Translations under genes and position numbers: made by a program
Origin: Gammaproteobacteria bacterium
GTDB lineage: Bacteria > Pseudomonadota > Gammaproteobacteria > Steroidobacterales > Steroidobacteraceae
Direction of reading: 5' to 3'
Assembly: GCA_027452045.1 (NCBI GenBank)
Contig: DAIDHH010000146.1
Span: forward strand, 1-50,823
Length of the DNA stretch: 50,823 nt
The notes under the pieces: model-generated
The model's input: the letters and a program-made list of their open reading frames with translations, nothing else
Databases searched by the model: none
What the model was told of the DNA's origin: nothing
Shown: positions 1 to 7,751 of the stretch, one piece after another
How positions within the stretch are numbered: the stretch's first letter is position 1
How the letters are laid out: each line of letters opens with the position of its first letter

Positions 1-2
1 GG

Positions 3-71
3 CGCGGCGCCCTGTTCCATGGCAAGATGACGCGGGTCCATGCGATGCACCACAACGGCATGAAGCACTGA
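3..71 (+). CDS. C-terminal end of an upstream protein (partial)
   Basis: An open frame enters from the left edge and stops with TGA at 69-71, five bases before the next start. Only about 22 residues are visible. They are rich in His and Met and end in HHNGMKH. Tight spacing suggests it is the last codons of a gene co-transcribed with the cytochrome b that follows. No family can be assigned from so short a tail, and it might be a chance frame. Confidence 0.35.
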   Translation, partial: RGALFHGKMTRVHAMHHNGMKH

Positions 72-75
72 TGTC

Positions 76-939
76 GTGAAGCATTCATCGGGGTTCTCGG
101 AAGGCGCGGACCGGAAGGTCTATATCTATCGCCATACGCTCGCGGTTCGCGTGCTGCACTGGGTGAACTTCCTCACGCTCGCCATCATGTTGATGAGCGG
201 GCTGCAGATCTTCAATGCGCGTCCGGACCTTTACTGGGGTGCGAGCTCTGACTTCTCGCACCCGATTCTCGCGCTGTATGCTATGCAGGATGACCGGGGT
301 GACACCAAGGGTGTGACCGCCATCGGCTCACACACCTTCGTGACCACCGGGTTCCTCGGCTGGTCCCGGGGCGCCGATGGCCAGTACACGGAGCGCGGCT
401 TTCCGAGATGGGCCACGCTCCCGAGCGACACCTGGCTCGCCATGGGGCGCCTGTGGCACTTCTTCTTCGCCTGGGTCCTGGTGGTCAATGGGGCGCTCTA
501 CGTGCTCCTCGCCCTGATCTCCGGTCACCTGCGCCGGGACCTGTGGATGAGGCGGACCGATTGGCGGCGCCTCGGGCACACGTTACTCGAGCATCTGCGC
601 CTGCGATTTCCCAAGGGCGAGGAGGCTCGCCGCTACAACGGACTGCAGAAGCTCGCCTATCTGTGCGTCATCTTCGGTATCGCGCCGCTCATCGTGCTCA
701 CCGGCTTGACCATGTCTCCGACGATCGACGCCGGCTACCCATGGCTGCTGTGGCTGTTCGATGGCCGCCAGAGCGCGCGCACGATCCACTTCGTGTGCGC
801 CATGGCCCTGCTGGGTTTCTTTCTGGTGCACCTCGCGATGGTGTTGCTCTCTGGGGTGTGGAACAACCTGCGCTCGATGATCACGGGGCGCTATGCGATC
901 GAGGTGGCCGCGCCGGCCACGGAGTCCGAGCATGAGTGA
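76..939 (+). CDS. Cytochrome b561/Ni-Fe-hydrogenase-type membrane cytochrome b
   Basis: Multi-helix inner-membrane cytochrome b of about 287 residues. It probably passes quinol-pool electrons to or from the periplasmic molybdoenzyme encoded directly downstream. Hydrophobic helices lie near residues 25-48, 125-148, 195-217 and 238-262, with candidate haem-ligating His in RVLHWVNF (H28), LWHFFF, TIHFVCAM and FLVHLAMVL. A soluble stretch of about 75 residues follows the first helix, as in thiosulfate-reductase or hydrogenase cytochrome b subunits. The start is a GTG at 76, and the gene overlaps the next start in ATGAGTGA. The family call is from helix pattern and His placement; the redox partner is inferred from the overlap. 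Confidence 0.8.
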   Translation: MKHSSGFSEGADRKVYIYRHTLAVRVLHWVNFLTLAIMLMSGLQIFNARPDLYWGASSDFSHPILALYAMQDDRGDTKGVTAIGSHTFVTTGFLGWSRGADGQYTERGFPRWATLPSDTWLAMGRLWHFFFAWVLVVNGALYVLLALISGHLRRDLWMRRTDWRRLGHTLLEHLRLRFPKGEEARRYNGLQKLAYLCVIFGIAPLIVLTGLTMSPTIDAGYPWLLWLFDGRQSARTIHFVCAMALLGFFLVHLAMVLLSGVWNNLRSMITGRYAIEVAAPATESEHE

Positions 940-1705
940 GATCATCAGCGTGCGCCGCCGGCGGCTCATTCTCGGACTCGGCGCGGGGGCCGGGTCGCTG
1001 CTGCTTGGCGGCTGCGACCGGCTCTCGAACCTGCCTCAGACCGAAAGCGTGCTCGGCTCCGCCGAATGGCTTACTCGCGCCGCGCAACGCGCCATCGTCT
1101 CGCGAGATGCGCTGGCCCCGCAGTTCACGCGCGCCGACATCGCGCCCGTGTTTCGGGCCAACGGCACCACCGATCCCGCCAATCCGGACTATCAGGCGCT
1201 GGCGCGCAATGGCTTCAGGGACTGGCGGTTGCGCGTCGATGGGCTCGTGGAGCGCCCGGGCTCGTTCTCGCTGGACGACATCCGCTCGATGCCGGCGCAG
1301 ACGCAGATTACACGCCACGATTGCGTGGAGGGCTGGAGCTGCATCGGTGAATGGACCGGCCCCAGGCTGCGCGAGGTGCTCTCCAGGGTCGTGCCCCGGC
1401 CGCAGGCGCGCTACGTGATGTTCTTCTGCGCCGACCCTATGGATGATGGGAGTGATTTCTACTACGAGAGCATCGACATGCGCACGGCTGCGCACCCCCA
1501 GACGCTGCTCGCCTATGCGCTGAACGGCGAGACGCTGCCCATGGCTTACGGCGCTCCGCTGCGACTGAGGTTGGGCCGTCAGCTCGGCTACAAGATGGCG
1601 AAGTACGTGATGCACATCCAGCTGGTGCAGAGCTATCGGCCCTTCGGACAGGGCGGGGGCGGTTATTGGGAGGATCAGGGCTACGCCTGGTACGCGGGGA
1701 TTTGA
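932..1705 (+). CDS. Exported molybdopterin-dependent oxidoreductase (YedY/sulfite-oxidase fold)
   Basis: Periplasmic molybdoenzyme of 257 residues in the sulfite oxidase/MsrP superfamily. The N-terminus has a Tat-like run of arginines (RRRR at 8-11), a hydrophobic stretch, then a lipobox-like LLGGC with Cys28, so it may be a Tat-exported lipoprotein. The HDCVEGWSC motif supplies the molybdenum-coordinating cysteine (C131). ATG at 932 was chosen over an upstream in-frame start because it overlaps the cytochrome b stop and places the twin arginines near the N-terminus. The pair resembles MsrP/MsrQ or other cytochrome b-linked molybdoenzymes. The substrate cannot be read from sequence. Confidence 0.85.
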   Translation: MSEIISVRRRRLILGLGAGAGSLLLGGCDRLSNLPQTESVLGSAEWLTRAAQRAIVSRDALAPQFTRADIAPVFRANGTTDPANPDYQALARNGFRDWRLRVDGLVERPGSFSLDDIRSMPAQTQITRHDCVEGWSCIGEWTGPRLREVLSRVVPRPQARYVMFFCADPMDDGSDFYYESIDMRTAAHPQTLLAYALNGETLPMAYGAPLRLRLGRQLGYKMAKYVMHIQLVQSYRPFGQGGGGYWEDQGYAWYAGI

Positions 1706-1771
1706 CGGCCTGGCGGCTGTACGCCTCGATGCGCTCGGCGATTTCCGGCCGCACCGAGGGTCATCGGCGGC

Positions 1772-2245
1772 TCAGACGAGCCTCTGCGCAGACACGAGCA
1801 CGCCATCGGCGTCGCAGTAGGCGAAGTGACCCGGGATGAACTGCGCGCCGCCGAAGCTCACGGCCACGTCCCGCTCCCCGGCGCCGTTCTTCGAGCTCTT
1901 CTTCGGGCTCGTTGCAAGGCCGAGCACGCCCACCTCCAACTGATCGATCTCCGCGCAGTCGCGGATCGCTCCGTTGATGATGATGCCCGCCCAGCCTCGG
2001 GACTTCAGGATGAGCGCCATCTGATCGCCCAACAGTGCCCGCCGGGTGGACCCTCCCCCGTCCACCACCAGCACCCTGCCGTTGCCGGGCTGCTCGAGGG
2101 ACGCTTTGACGAGCGCATTGTCCTCGAAGCACTTCACTGTGGCGATCGGACCCCAGAACGCCCTCACGCGGCCAAAGTGGCGCAAGGGCAAGTCGCAGAA
2201 CTGCAGCAGCGCATCGTGCGCATCGACGAGATCGGCAGTCTTCAT
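1772..2245 (-). CDS. rraA: RraA-family protein (RNase E inhibitor or HMG-type aldolase fold)
   Basis: A 157-residue protein of RraA length. It has the conserved run GWAGIIINGAIRD (about residues 84-96) and the preceding GDQMALILKSRG segment typical of the fold. The family contains both the RNase E regulator RraA and class II pyruvate aldolases acting on 4-hydroxy-4-methyl-2-oxoglutarate-like acids, and sequence alone does not separate them. It starts four bases after the stop of the dehydrogenase upstream on the same strand, so the two are almost certainly one operon. That partnership slightly favours an organic-acid role over RNA decay. The start is ATG with a weak ribosome binding site. Confidence 0.8.
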   Translation of the reverse strand: MKTADLVDAHDALLQFCDLPLRHFGRVRAFWGPIATVKCFEDNALVKASLEQPGNGRVLVVDGGGSTRRALLGDQMALILKSRGWAGIIINGAIRDCAEIDQLEVGVLGLATSPKKSSKNGAGERDVAVSFGGAQFIPGHFAYCDADGVLVSAQRLV

Positions 2246-2249
2246 CGTC

Positions 2250-3323
2250 TCACGCTCCAGCAGTCAGGGCCTCGGCCACACGCTCGCCGAAGGCGCGCGT
2301 GCCGAGCGTGCCACCGAGGTCGCGTGTGCGGGAGGCCGGATCGGCCAACACCCGGTCGACGGCCGTATCAATGGCCCGACCGGCGGCCACCAGCGTCGGG
2401 AGCGCGCGATGCTCGCCGAGCCAGCCGAGCATCATCGCCGCCGAGAGGATCAGGGACGTTGGATTGGCGATGTCCTCGCCCTGGATGTCGGGGGCGGAGC
2501 CGTGCTGCGCCTGGGCGCAGACCAGCCCCTGCTCGGCATTGGCGTTGATCGAGCCGGCGAGACCGAGACTCCCGGACAGCTCGCTCGCGAGGTCCGACAG
2601 GATGTCGGAATAAAAGTTGGTCGAGACGATCACATCATAACGCGAGGGGTCGCGCACCAGGTGTGCGGCCATGGCATCGACGAGCACCTCATCGAGCGTG
2701 ACCTCGGGGAATTCGGCGTGCACCTTGCGGACCTGCTCGAGGAACAGGCCATCGGTGATGATGAAATTATTGGCCTTGTGGACCGCCGTGACGTGTCTGC
2801 GTCGCCTCATCGCAAGGGCGAATGCGGCGCGCGCGATGCGTTCGCAGGCGTGGCTGGTCACCTTGCGCACCGAGAGGGCGACATCGGGTGTGGGCATGAA
2901 CTCTCCCACCCCCTTGAACATGTTGCGGTCGGGATAGAAGCCCTCGGTCGCCTCGCGCATGATCACGAGATCCATGTTCCGGGCGCCGCGCCCGAGGAAC
3001 GCCCGGGACCGCGCCGGACGCACGTTGGCGTAGAGGTCCAGTCCGACTCGAAAGCCCGCGGAGACATTGCGCCCGCCTTGCTCGCGCGGCGGATAGTCCA
3101 TGTGCGACTGGGGCCCGAGAAGGATCCCGTCGTACGTGCGCGCCCTGGCGAGAGTCTCATCGCGCAGCGTCGTGCCGTATTTCTCCAGGCTCGAAAAACC
3201 CACCTCGTCGTAGTCGAATGACAGGCCGAGCCGGAAGAGGCGATCGGCGGCCCCGAGCACCGCGAGTGTCGCTGCGCTGATCTCGGGACCGATCCCGTCC
3301 CCGGGCAATACGATGATCCGCAT
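2250..3323 (-). CDS. Isocitrate/isopropylmalate dehydrogenase family oxidoreductase
   Basis: NAD(P)-dependent beta-decarboxylating dehydrogenase of 357 residues. It opens with LPGDGIGPEI (6-15). It carries the arginine-containing substrate segment near DLYANVRPARSR, the VHKANN lysine motif, and the metal-binding aspartate segment YDVIVSTNFYSDILSDL. The family includes isopropylmalate, isocitrate, homoisocitrate and tartrate dehydrogenases. No leu or TCA genes lie nearby, and pairing with an RraA-fold protein suggests catabolism of a hydroxy-dicarboxylic acid, but this is inference. A short GGAAAG precedes the ATG. The region between this gene and the divergent GST (3324-3595) carries their promoters. 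Confidence 0.85.
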   Translation of the reverse strand: MRIIVLPGDGIGPEISAATLAVLGAADRLFRLGLSFDYDEVGFSSLEKYGTTLRDETLARARTYDGILLGPQSHMDYPPREQGGRNVSAGFRVGLDLYANVRPARSRAFLGRGARNMDLVIMREATEGFYPDRNMFKGVGEFMPTPDVALSVRKVTSHACERIARAAFALAMRRRRHVTAVHKANNFIITDGLFLEQVRKVHAEFPEVTLDEVLVDAMAAHLVRDPSRYDVIVSTNFYSDILSDLASELSGSLGLAGSINANAEQGLVCAQAQHGSAPDIQGEDIANPTSLILSAAMMLGWLGEHRALPTLVAAGRAIDTAVDRVLADPASRTRDLGGTLGTRAFGERVAEALTAGA

Positions 3324-3533
3324 GGGGCTTTCCGGCGCCTGGGAATGAGGGGAGGTATCTCGGGTGCGGTGGGTGTCGATCGCCCGTCATGCTCGCTTTC
3401 ATCGCAGGCAAAAGCAAGCATGCCGCACCGATGCCGCTGCGTGGCCGGGCGTTGCGGCTCCGTGGCGAAAGTCCGCCAGCCGGCGCGAGGCGCCCGTCCT
3501 GGCTATCCAGGGCGGTGCGTGACTTCCCGCTGG

Positions 3534-3564
3534 TTGGACGAGCCGGAAAGGCCGGCCATATACT
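3534..3564 (+). promoter_or_regulatory. Candidate sigma-70 promoter for the GST gene
   Basis: TTGGAC at 3534-3539 and TATACT at 3559-3564 are separated by 19 bases and lie about 30 bases before the GST start codon. The -10 is close to consensus; the spacer is a little long. Transcription would begin near 3571, giving a short leader that includes the AAGGAG ribosome binding site. Confidence 0.45.
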
Positions 3565-3595
3565 GGATGTCCGTACACCCTAAGGAGCGATCACC

Positions 3596-4231
3596 ATGAG
3601 CCTGACGTTCTACTATTCACCCATGAGCACGGCGATGATCACGGATGTCGTGTTGGAAGAGCTCGACATGCCCTGCGAGCGGGTCGTGATCGATCTGAAA
3701 AAGAGCGAGACGCATACACCGAAGTACCTCGGCCTCAATCCCAACGGCAAGGTTCCCCTGCTGGTGCACGATGGCACGCCCATCTGGGAGTCGGTCGCCA
3801 TCACGTTGTATCTGGGGGAGATCTTCGGGGTGGCGAAGGGTCTGTATCCCGCCCCGGGGCCTGAGCGGGGTGCGGCGATGAAGTGGGTTGCATGGGCGAA
3901 TGTGACCCTGGGGGAGGCTGCGGGACGCTGGATGCGAAACACCAGCGAGTACTATCCGGCCGAGCAGCACAACGCCAAGGCCGCGGAGGCGGCGTCGGCG
4001 GACATCCACCAGTGTCTGCGCATTCTCGAGCAGGCGTTGCTCGGCAGAGAATACCTCCTGGAGGGTTTCACGCTGGCCGATGCCCACGTCAACTCCGTGA
4101 TCGACTGGCTGCGCTTCATGCAGCTGGATTTCACGCCGTATTCGAGTCTCAACGCCTGGAGTCGGCGCTGTGCCGCGCGAGCAGCATATGGGCGCGCCAT
4201 GGCGCGGGCCGCAGGTTCCGCGCCCACCTGA
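3596..4231 (+). CDS. Glutathione S-transferase family protein
   Basis: A 211-residue cytosolic GST. The N-terminal thioredoxin-like half begins LTFYYSPMSTA. It contains the glutathione-binding segment NPNGKVPLLVHDG with its cis-proline, and the ESVAITLYLGE motif near residues 64-74. The all-helical C-terminal half includes LLEGFTLADAHV, the usual N-capping box region of GSTs. AAGGAG lies eight bases before the ATG, supporting the start. It stands alone, divergent from the dehydrogenase operon. A role in detoxification or a glutathione-dependent isomerisation is known for the family, but the substrate is not visible here. Confidence 0.9.
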   Translation: MSLTFYYSPMSTAMITDVVLEELDMPCERVVIDLKKSETHTPKYLGLNPNGKVPLLVHDGTPIWESVAITLYLGEIFGVAKGLYPAPGPERGAAMKWVAWANVTLGEAAGRWMRNTSEYYPAEQHNAKAAEAASADIHQCLRILEQALLGREYLLEGFTLADAHVNSVIDWLRFMQLDFTPYSSLNAWSRRCAARAAYGRAMARAAGSAPT

Positions 4232-4357
4232 CGGGGAGCGCGGCCGCAGGAGCCCGTTTCGGCGCTTCTGGCAAGAGCGTATTTCGCCGAAAATCACTCC
4301 CGTCGTCCGCTGCGTCTCAGGCCGTGCGTCGCTGTCGCGCTCGGGCGATAAACGCAC

Positions 4358-4513
4358 TAATATAGGGTCCGCTTGGAGCTCAGGACGCCTGAGGCTCAGC
4401 TCCTCGCCGGGCGTTGCACGCCGGGGCGAGGGGGCCGCAGGGCGCATGTGGGGTCATGATGGCCGGACTTCCTTGCGGCACCCTGGGGCAGCCAGCAGGC
4501 TGCTCCAGGGTGC
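4358..4513 (+). other. Structured intergenic region, candidate small RNA or 3' UTR element
   Basis: The 350 bases between the convergent GST and the next gene (4232-4581) hold no convincing gene but fold strongly. There are three hairpins in a row. The first, 4375-4403, has GGAGCT/AGCTCC arms enclosing CAGG-ACG-CCTG. The second, 4402-4431, has CCTCGCC/GGCGAGG arms plus an inner GGCGT/ACGCC stem. The third has 16-base arms at 4478-4493 and 4498-4513 around a four-base loop, with one wobble pair. A TAATAT (4358-4363) sits just upstream as a possible -10, but the -35 is poor. No T-run follows the last hairpin, so it is not a standard intrinsic terminator. Confidence 0.35.
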
Positions 4514-4581
4514 GCGAAGGCCGCGTCACGTGTCGCAATTCGCGGAGGAAGGCCATGGGCAGGCGTTCATTCATCAGCGGC

Positions 4582-5295
4582 CTACGCGGTCGCATCCGAT
4601 CCGGAGGCTGCGAAATCCCAGCCTGCGTCGGCAAGCTGGAAGGCCTGCAGATGCAGCACGTAGAGCGCATCGCGGTCATCGTTGCGGGCCGCGGTGAGCA
4701 GCCGGCCCCAGAACGCGCTCAAGTGCTCCCAGCGCGGCCGCAGGTCGTGATGGTGGTGATCGGTGATGTGGCGCAGGTGACCGAGGCCGAGCTGCGCAAC
4801 GATCCGGGCAACCTCCTGCGACATCGCGAGCAGGGTTGCCGCAAGGCGGGTGTCCTCGCGGGCGGTGCTCCAGGCGACGATGAGCGCGTCCCGCGTCAGC
4901 TCGATGGCGGGCTTCGTGGGGAACAGCGGTGGCGCGCCCGGCGGGCTGTCGGAGTGTCCCGCGGGGTGATGCTGCACCTGCTGCCACCATGTCAGGTTGC
5001 GGAACCGGATGTCGGCGAGCAGAAACGGACAGTGACTCGCGCGCCGGCGCGCCGCGGCATCCAGGCCCGCCCAGAGTTCGCGGTGCGATCGCACCATCTG
5101 CGGCGCGCCGGCCACATCCTCGCCGCGGGCGACCTCGGCCAATTCCCCGATGAACAGCTCGTTGAACTCGTGAACGAGCTCGAGGAAGGGAGTCCCCGTC
5201 CAGGGCGGGGCTGATGGGGAACGCGGTGTGTCACCTTGGGCTTTCTTCGTGGATCGTTTGGACATTTTCAGGCCACGCCTCTTGGGGGTGGCCAT
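4582..5295 (-). CDS. Uncharacterised protein, His-rich central segment
   Basis: Roughly 237 residues with no family I recognise. The N-terminal 30 residues are basic and Ser/Thr/Pro-rich and look disordered. The rest is probably helical, with long amphipathic stretches such as TPFLELVHEFNELFIGEL, and includes ITDHHHHDLRP and a Trp pair in LTWWQQ. There is no signal peptide or membrane helix. It is divergent from the FlhC-like gene, 100 bases apart. The start is uncertain: ATG at 5295 is used here, and ATG at 5265 has a slightly better upstream AAGAGG. High GC3 like its neighbours supports real coding. Confidence 0.65.
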   Translation of the reverse strand: MATPKRRGLKMSKRSTKKAQGDTPRSPSAPPWTGTPFLELVHEFNELFIGELAEVARGEDVAGAPQMVRSHRELWAGLDAAARRRASHCPFLLADIRFRNLTWWQQVQHHPAGHSDSPPGAPPLFPTKPAIELTRDALIVAWSTAREDTRLAATLLAMSQEVARIVAQLGLGHLRHITDHHHHDLRPRWEHLSAFWGRLLTAARNDDRDALYVLHLQAFQLADAGWDFAASGSDATA

Positions 5296-5395
5296 TGTGG
5301 GCCGCAAAGTGGTTTACGCGGCACCCCCAATTCACGTGATTTTTCATCGAAATCCGGCCTTGACCTAATCACTTCAACAGCAAGCAGGGAGGATC

Positions 5396-6004
5396 ATGGA
5401 CATTCCAGCCAGTGACGGCGCGCTGCGCCACATCAGGCGTTATCGTCTCGCCTGGAGACTCATGGCGCACCAGGTGCGCGCGGGCATGATCTCGGCGATG
5501 ACGAGCTTCTCCTGCCACCAGCTCGCGACGCTGCGCCGGCGCTGGGGGATTGCCACCAACAAGCACCTGCGCGGGCGGTCGCCGATCTCCCTGAGCCGTT
5601 ACGTTCGCCCGCCCCGGGCGCGCAGCGAGGGGGCGGTGCTCGCGGCATTCTGCCGCATCTACGGGGTGGCCCTGCCGCGCCACCTCGCACACGCGCCTCG
5701 CAAGAGCCTGCTCACCCTGGAGCTCGGGGAGCGGTTGTGCCCGACCTATGAGGCGTTTTGCGCCTGCTTTCCCCAGTGCACGCTCGATTTCGAGAAGGCG
5801 GTCAATCTGATTTTCGCACTCGCGAAGGACGAGCTGATCGGGCTCGAGCAGTGCGAATCGTGCGGCGCGACGGTGCTCATCGATCGCCTCGCGCGGCGCA
5901 AGCCGGTCTGCGAGTCCTGTGAGCAGGAGCGGCGGCTCCGGCGGGCGCTGTCGCGCCCGAGCCCGAGGAGGAGGAGGGACCGGGGAGCGGACGCGCGGCG
6001 CTGA
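5396..6004 (+). CDS. FlhC-like transcriptional regulator
   Basis: A 202-residue protein resembling FlhC, the zinc-containing half of the FlhD4C2 activator. The N-terminal helical region includes a helix-turn-helix-like segment (about residues 33-60, FSCHQLATLRRRWGI followed by RGRSP). The C-terminus has CESC at 153-156 and CESC at 172-175, a CX2C-X15-CX2C zinc site almost the same as the FlhC one. The tail is Arg-rich. No flhD or flagellar gene is nearby, so it may work with a distant FlhD or control something else. GGGAGG lies just before the ATG. Confidence 0.65.
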   Translation: MDIPASDGALRHIRRYRLAWRLMAHQVRAGMISAMTSFSCHQLATLRRRWGIATNKHLRGRSPISLSRYVRPPRARSEGAVLAAFCRIYGVALPRHLAHAPRKSLLTLELGERLCPTYEAFCACFPQCTLDFEKAVNLIFALAKDELIGLEQCESCGATVLIDRLARRKPVCESCEQERRLRRALSRPSPRRRRDRGADARR

Positions 6005-6119
6005 AGCCGGGGAAAGAGGCGATGGAGGGCGGTGTCGCAAGCGGGCGCGTGGCGCTAAGATGACCGCTGCGCATCTCGCAGCGCACGCACCGAACCACTC
6101 AACCGAGAGGAGTCCCGTG

Positions 6120-6629
6120 ATGGACAACAAACCCCGAAAGACTGCCACTCTCGACACGCCGTCCGGGCTCTCGCCGCAGGCCGTCCGGGACATCCCGCCG
6201 GCGCTTACCGCGCTGCTGGCGGATGCGTTCGCGCTCTACCTCAAGACGAAGAACTTCCACTGGCACATGTCGGGACCCCATTTCCGCGACTACCACCTGC
6301 TGCTCGACGAGCAGGCGACGCAGATCCACGACATCACCGATGCCATGGCGGAGCGGTCGCGCAAGATCGGCGGTACCACGCTGCGCTCGATCGGGCACAT
6401 CGCGAAGCTGCAGCGCCTGCGTGACAACGATGCGGCGTTCGTCACGCCGCGCGATATGTTGGCGGAGCTGCGGGAGGACAACAGGCAGTTCGCCGCCTCC
6501 ATGCGCGAGCTCCATGGGCTGTGCGAGGAGCAGCAGGACGTGGCGACGGCGAGCCTGCTCGAAGTGTGGATCGACGAGGCGGAGCGCCGAACGTGGTTTC
6601 TCTACGAAGCCACGCGTCACGCGGAGTGA
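6120..6629 (+). CDS. dps: Dps family DNA-binding ferritin-like protein
   Basis: A 169-residue Dps protein that oxidises and stores iron and protects DNA in stress. The ferroxidase signature is clear: LKTKNFHWHMSGPHF followed by LLLDEQATQIHDITDAMAER, which supplies the His, Asp and Glu ligands at the dimer interface. The N-terminal 20 residues are a short Lys/Arg-containing tail of the kind that can bind DNA. GAGAGG is nine bases before the ATG; a GTG directly before it is a less likely start. The gene stands alone downstream of the FlhC-like gene. No obvious OxyR site could be assigned. Confidence 0.93.
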   Translation: MDNKPRKTATLDTPSGLSPQAVRDIPPALTALLADAFALYLKTKNFHWHMSGPHFRDYHLLLDEQATQIHDITDAMAERSRKIGGTTLRSIGHIAKLQRLRDNDAAFVTPRDMLAELREDNRQFAASMRELHGLCEEQQDVATASLLEVWIDEAERRTWFLYEATRHAE

Positions 6630-6669
6630 TTCGGCGGCCGGGCGCGGTAGCGCCCTCTGCGTAGACTCC

Positions 6670-7611
6670 TCAAGTCAACGTCTCGACGACGCGCGTCCAG
6701 GCGCGCGCCAGGTTGTGCCGGTCGTAGCCGCCGCCGCCCATTGCGAGCAGACGGCCTTTGCAGTGGCGGTCCGCGAGCGCGCGTAGCCGCTCAGCCGCGT
6801 GGGCGTGCGCGGCCTCCGTGTACATGAGGTGCGTGATCGGATCGCCGGCCAGGGAGTCCGCCCCGCATTGCAGCAGGATCAACTCCGGCCGTCGCGCATC
6901 GACGTACGCCTCGACCTTCTCGAAGGCGGCCAGGAACTGTGCATCCGTGGCGCCGGGCGGCATGGGAAGGTTCAGCTTCGTGCCGGCCGCGGCGCCCCGG
7001 CCCGTCTCGGCGCGATCCCCGGTGCCCGGATACAAGTAGCGGCCGTCTTCATGCACGTCGGCGTCGGCAAGGTCCGGATCGTCCTCGAAGGCGTAGAACA
7101 CGCCGTCACCGTGATGAGCATCGATGTCGACATAGGCCACTCGCCGCAGACCATGGCGGCGCCGGGCCGCTTCGATGGCGACGCCGCAATCGTTGAACAC
7201 GCAGAATCCCGCGGCGTGGTCGCGCCCGGCGTGATGCAGCCCCGCAATGGGGATGAAGGCGCGCGGGATCGGGCCTGCGAGAATGCGGTCCAGTGCCTCG
7301 AGAGTGCCGCCGACGACACTCGCGGCCGCCTCGTATACGCCGGGGAAGGCCGGCGTATCGCCTGCGTCCAGGAATCCGCCGCCAGACTTCGAGGCCGCGA
7401 TGACGCGCTCGATGTAGGCCGGCGTGTGGAAGTATTCCAACTCCTGGCGCGTCGCGGTTCGCGCCGCGTGCCGCTCGATCCGCGCCCAGCACGGCGAGCG
7501 CTCGAGCTCACGCAGGAAGGCGTCGTGGCGGTCGGGCCCGAAGGGGTGTCCCGCTGGGAATCCGTACGCTGCGATTTCGGGACCGGCGATGAGGATGGCC
7601 GTCGGCTGCAT
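6670..7611 (-). CDS. Histone deacetylase-like amidohydrolase (AcuC/class II HDAC family)
   Basis: Zinc-dependent deacetylase of 313 residues. The active-site pieces are all present: LHHA (H126, H127), the DIDAHHGDG segment with zinc ligands D164 and H166, the third ligand D252 in CGADSLAGD, and the glycine loop GGGGYD near residue 293. Bacterial members remove acetyl groups from polyamines, small amides or proteins, and AcuC-type enzymes act on acetyl-CoA synthetase. No acetoin or acetate genes are adjacent, so the substrate is open. The gene is read toward dps and ends about 40 bases from it. Confidence 0.9.
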   Translation of the reverse strand: MQPTAILIAGPEIAAYGFPAGHPFGPDRHDAFLRELERSPCWARIERHAARTATRQELEYFHTPAYIERVIAASKSGGGFLDAGDTPAFPGVYEAAASVVGGTLEALDRILAGPIPRAFIPIAGLHHAGRDHAAGFCVFNDCGVAIEAARRRHGLRRVAYVDIDAHHGDGVFYAFEDDPDLADADVHEDGRYLYPGTGDRAETGRGAAAGTKLNLPMPPGATDAQFLAAFEKVEAYVDARRPELILLQCGADSLAGDPITHLMYTEAAHAHAAERLRALADRHCKGRLLAMGGGGYDRHNLARAWTRVVETLT

Positions 7612-7751
7612 GTCTGCCCATCTCCCCTGTCACTCTCCCTGCCGACCCTATACGCGCGGATCCCTGGCGGCAAGCTCGTGCCGCCAGGGTGGGGCGCCTC
7701 GTATGGCACGCAGGCGCAATACGCCCGTGTGACGCGTAACGCTGGTCCCGC

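Noticed and set aside
4478-4513. The 16-bp hairpin as a Rho-independent terminator
   Set aside because: No T-run follows on either strand, so it is kept as a structured element only.
5396-6004. Start of a flagellar gene cluster
   Set aside because: Only an FlhC-like gene is present; flanking genes are unrelated.
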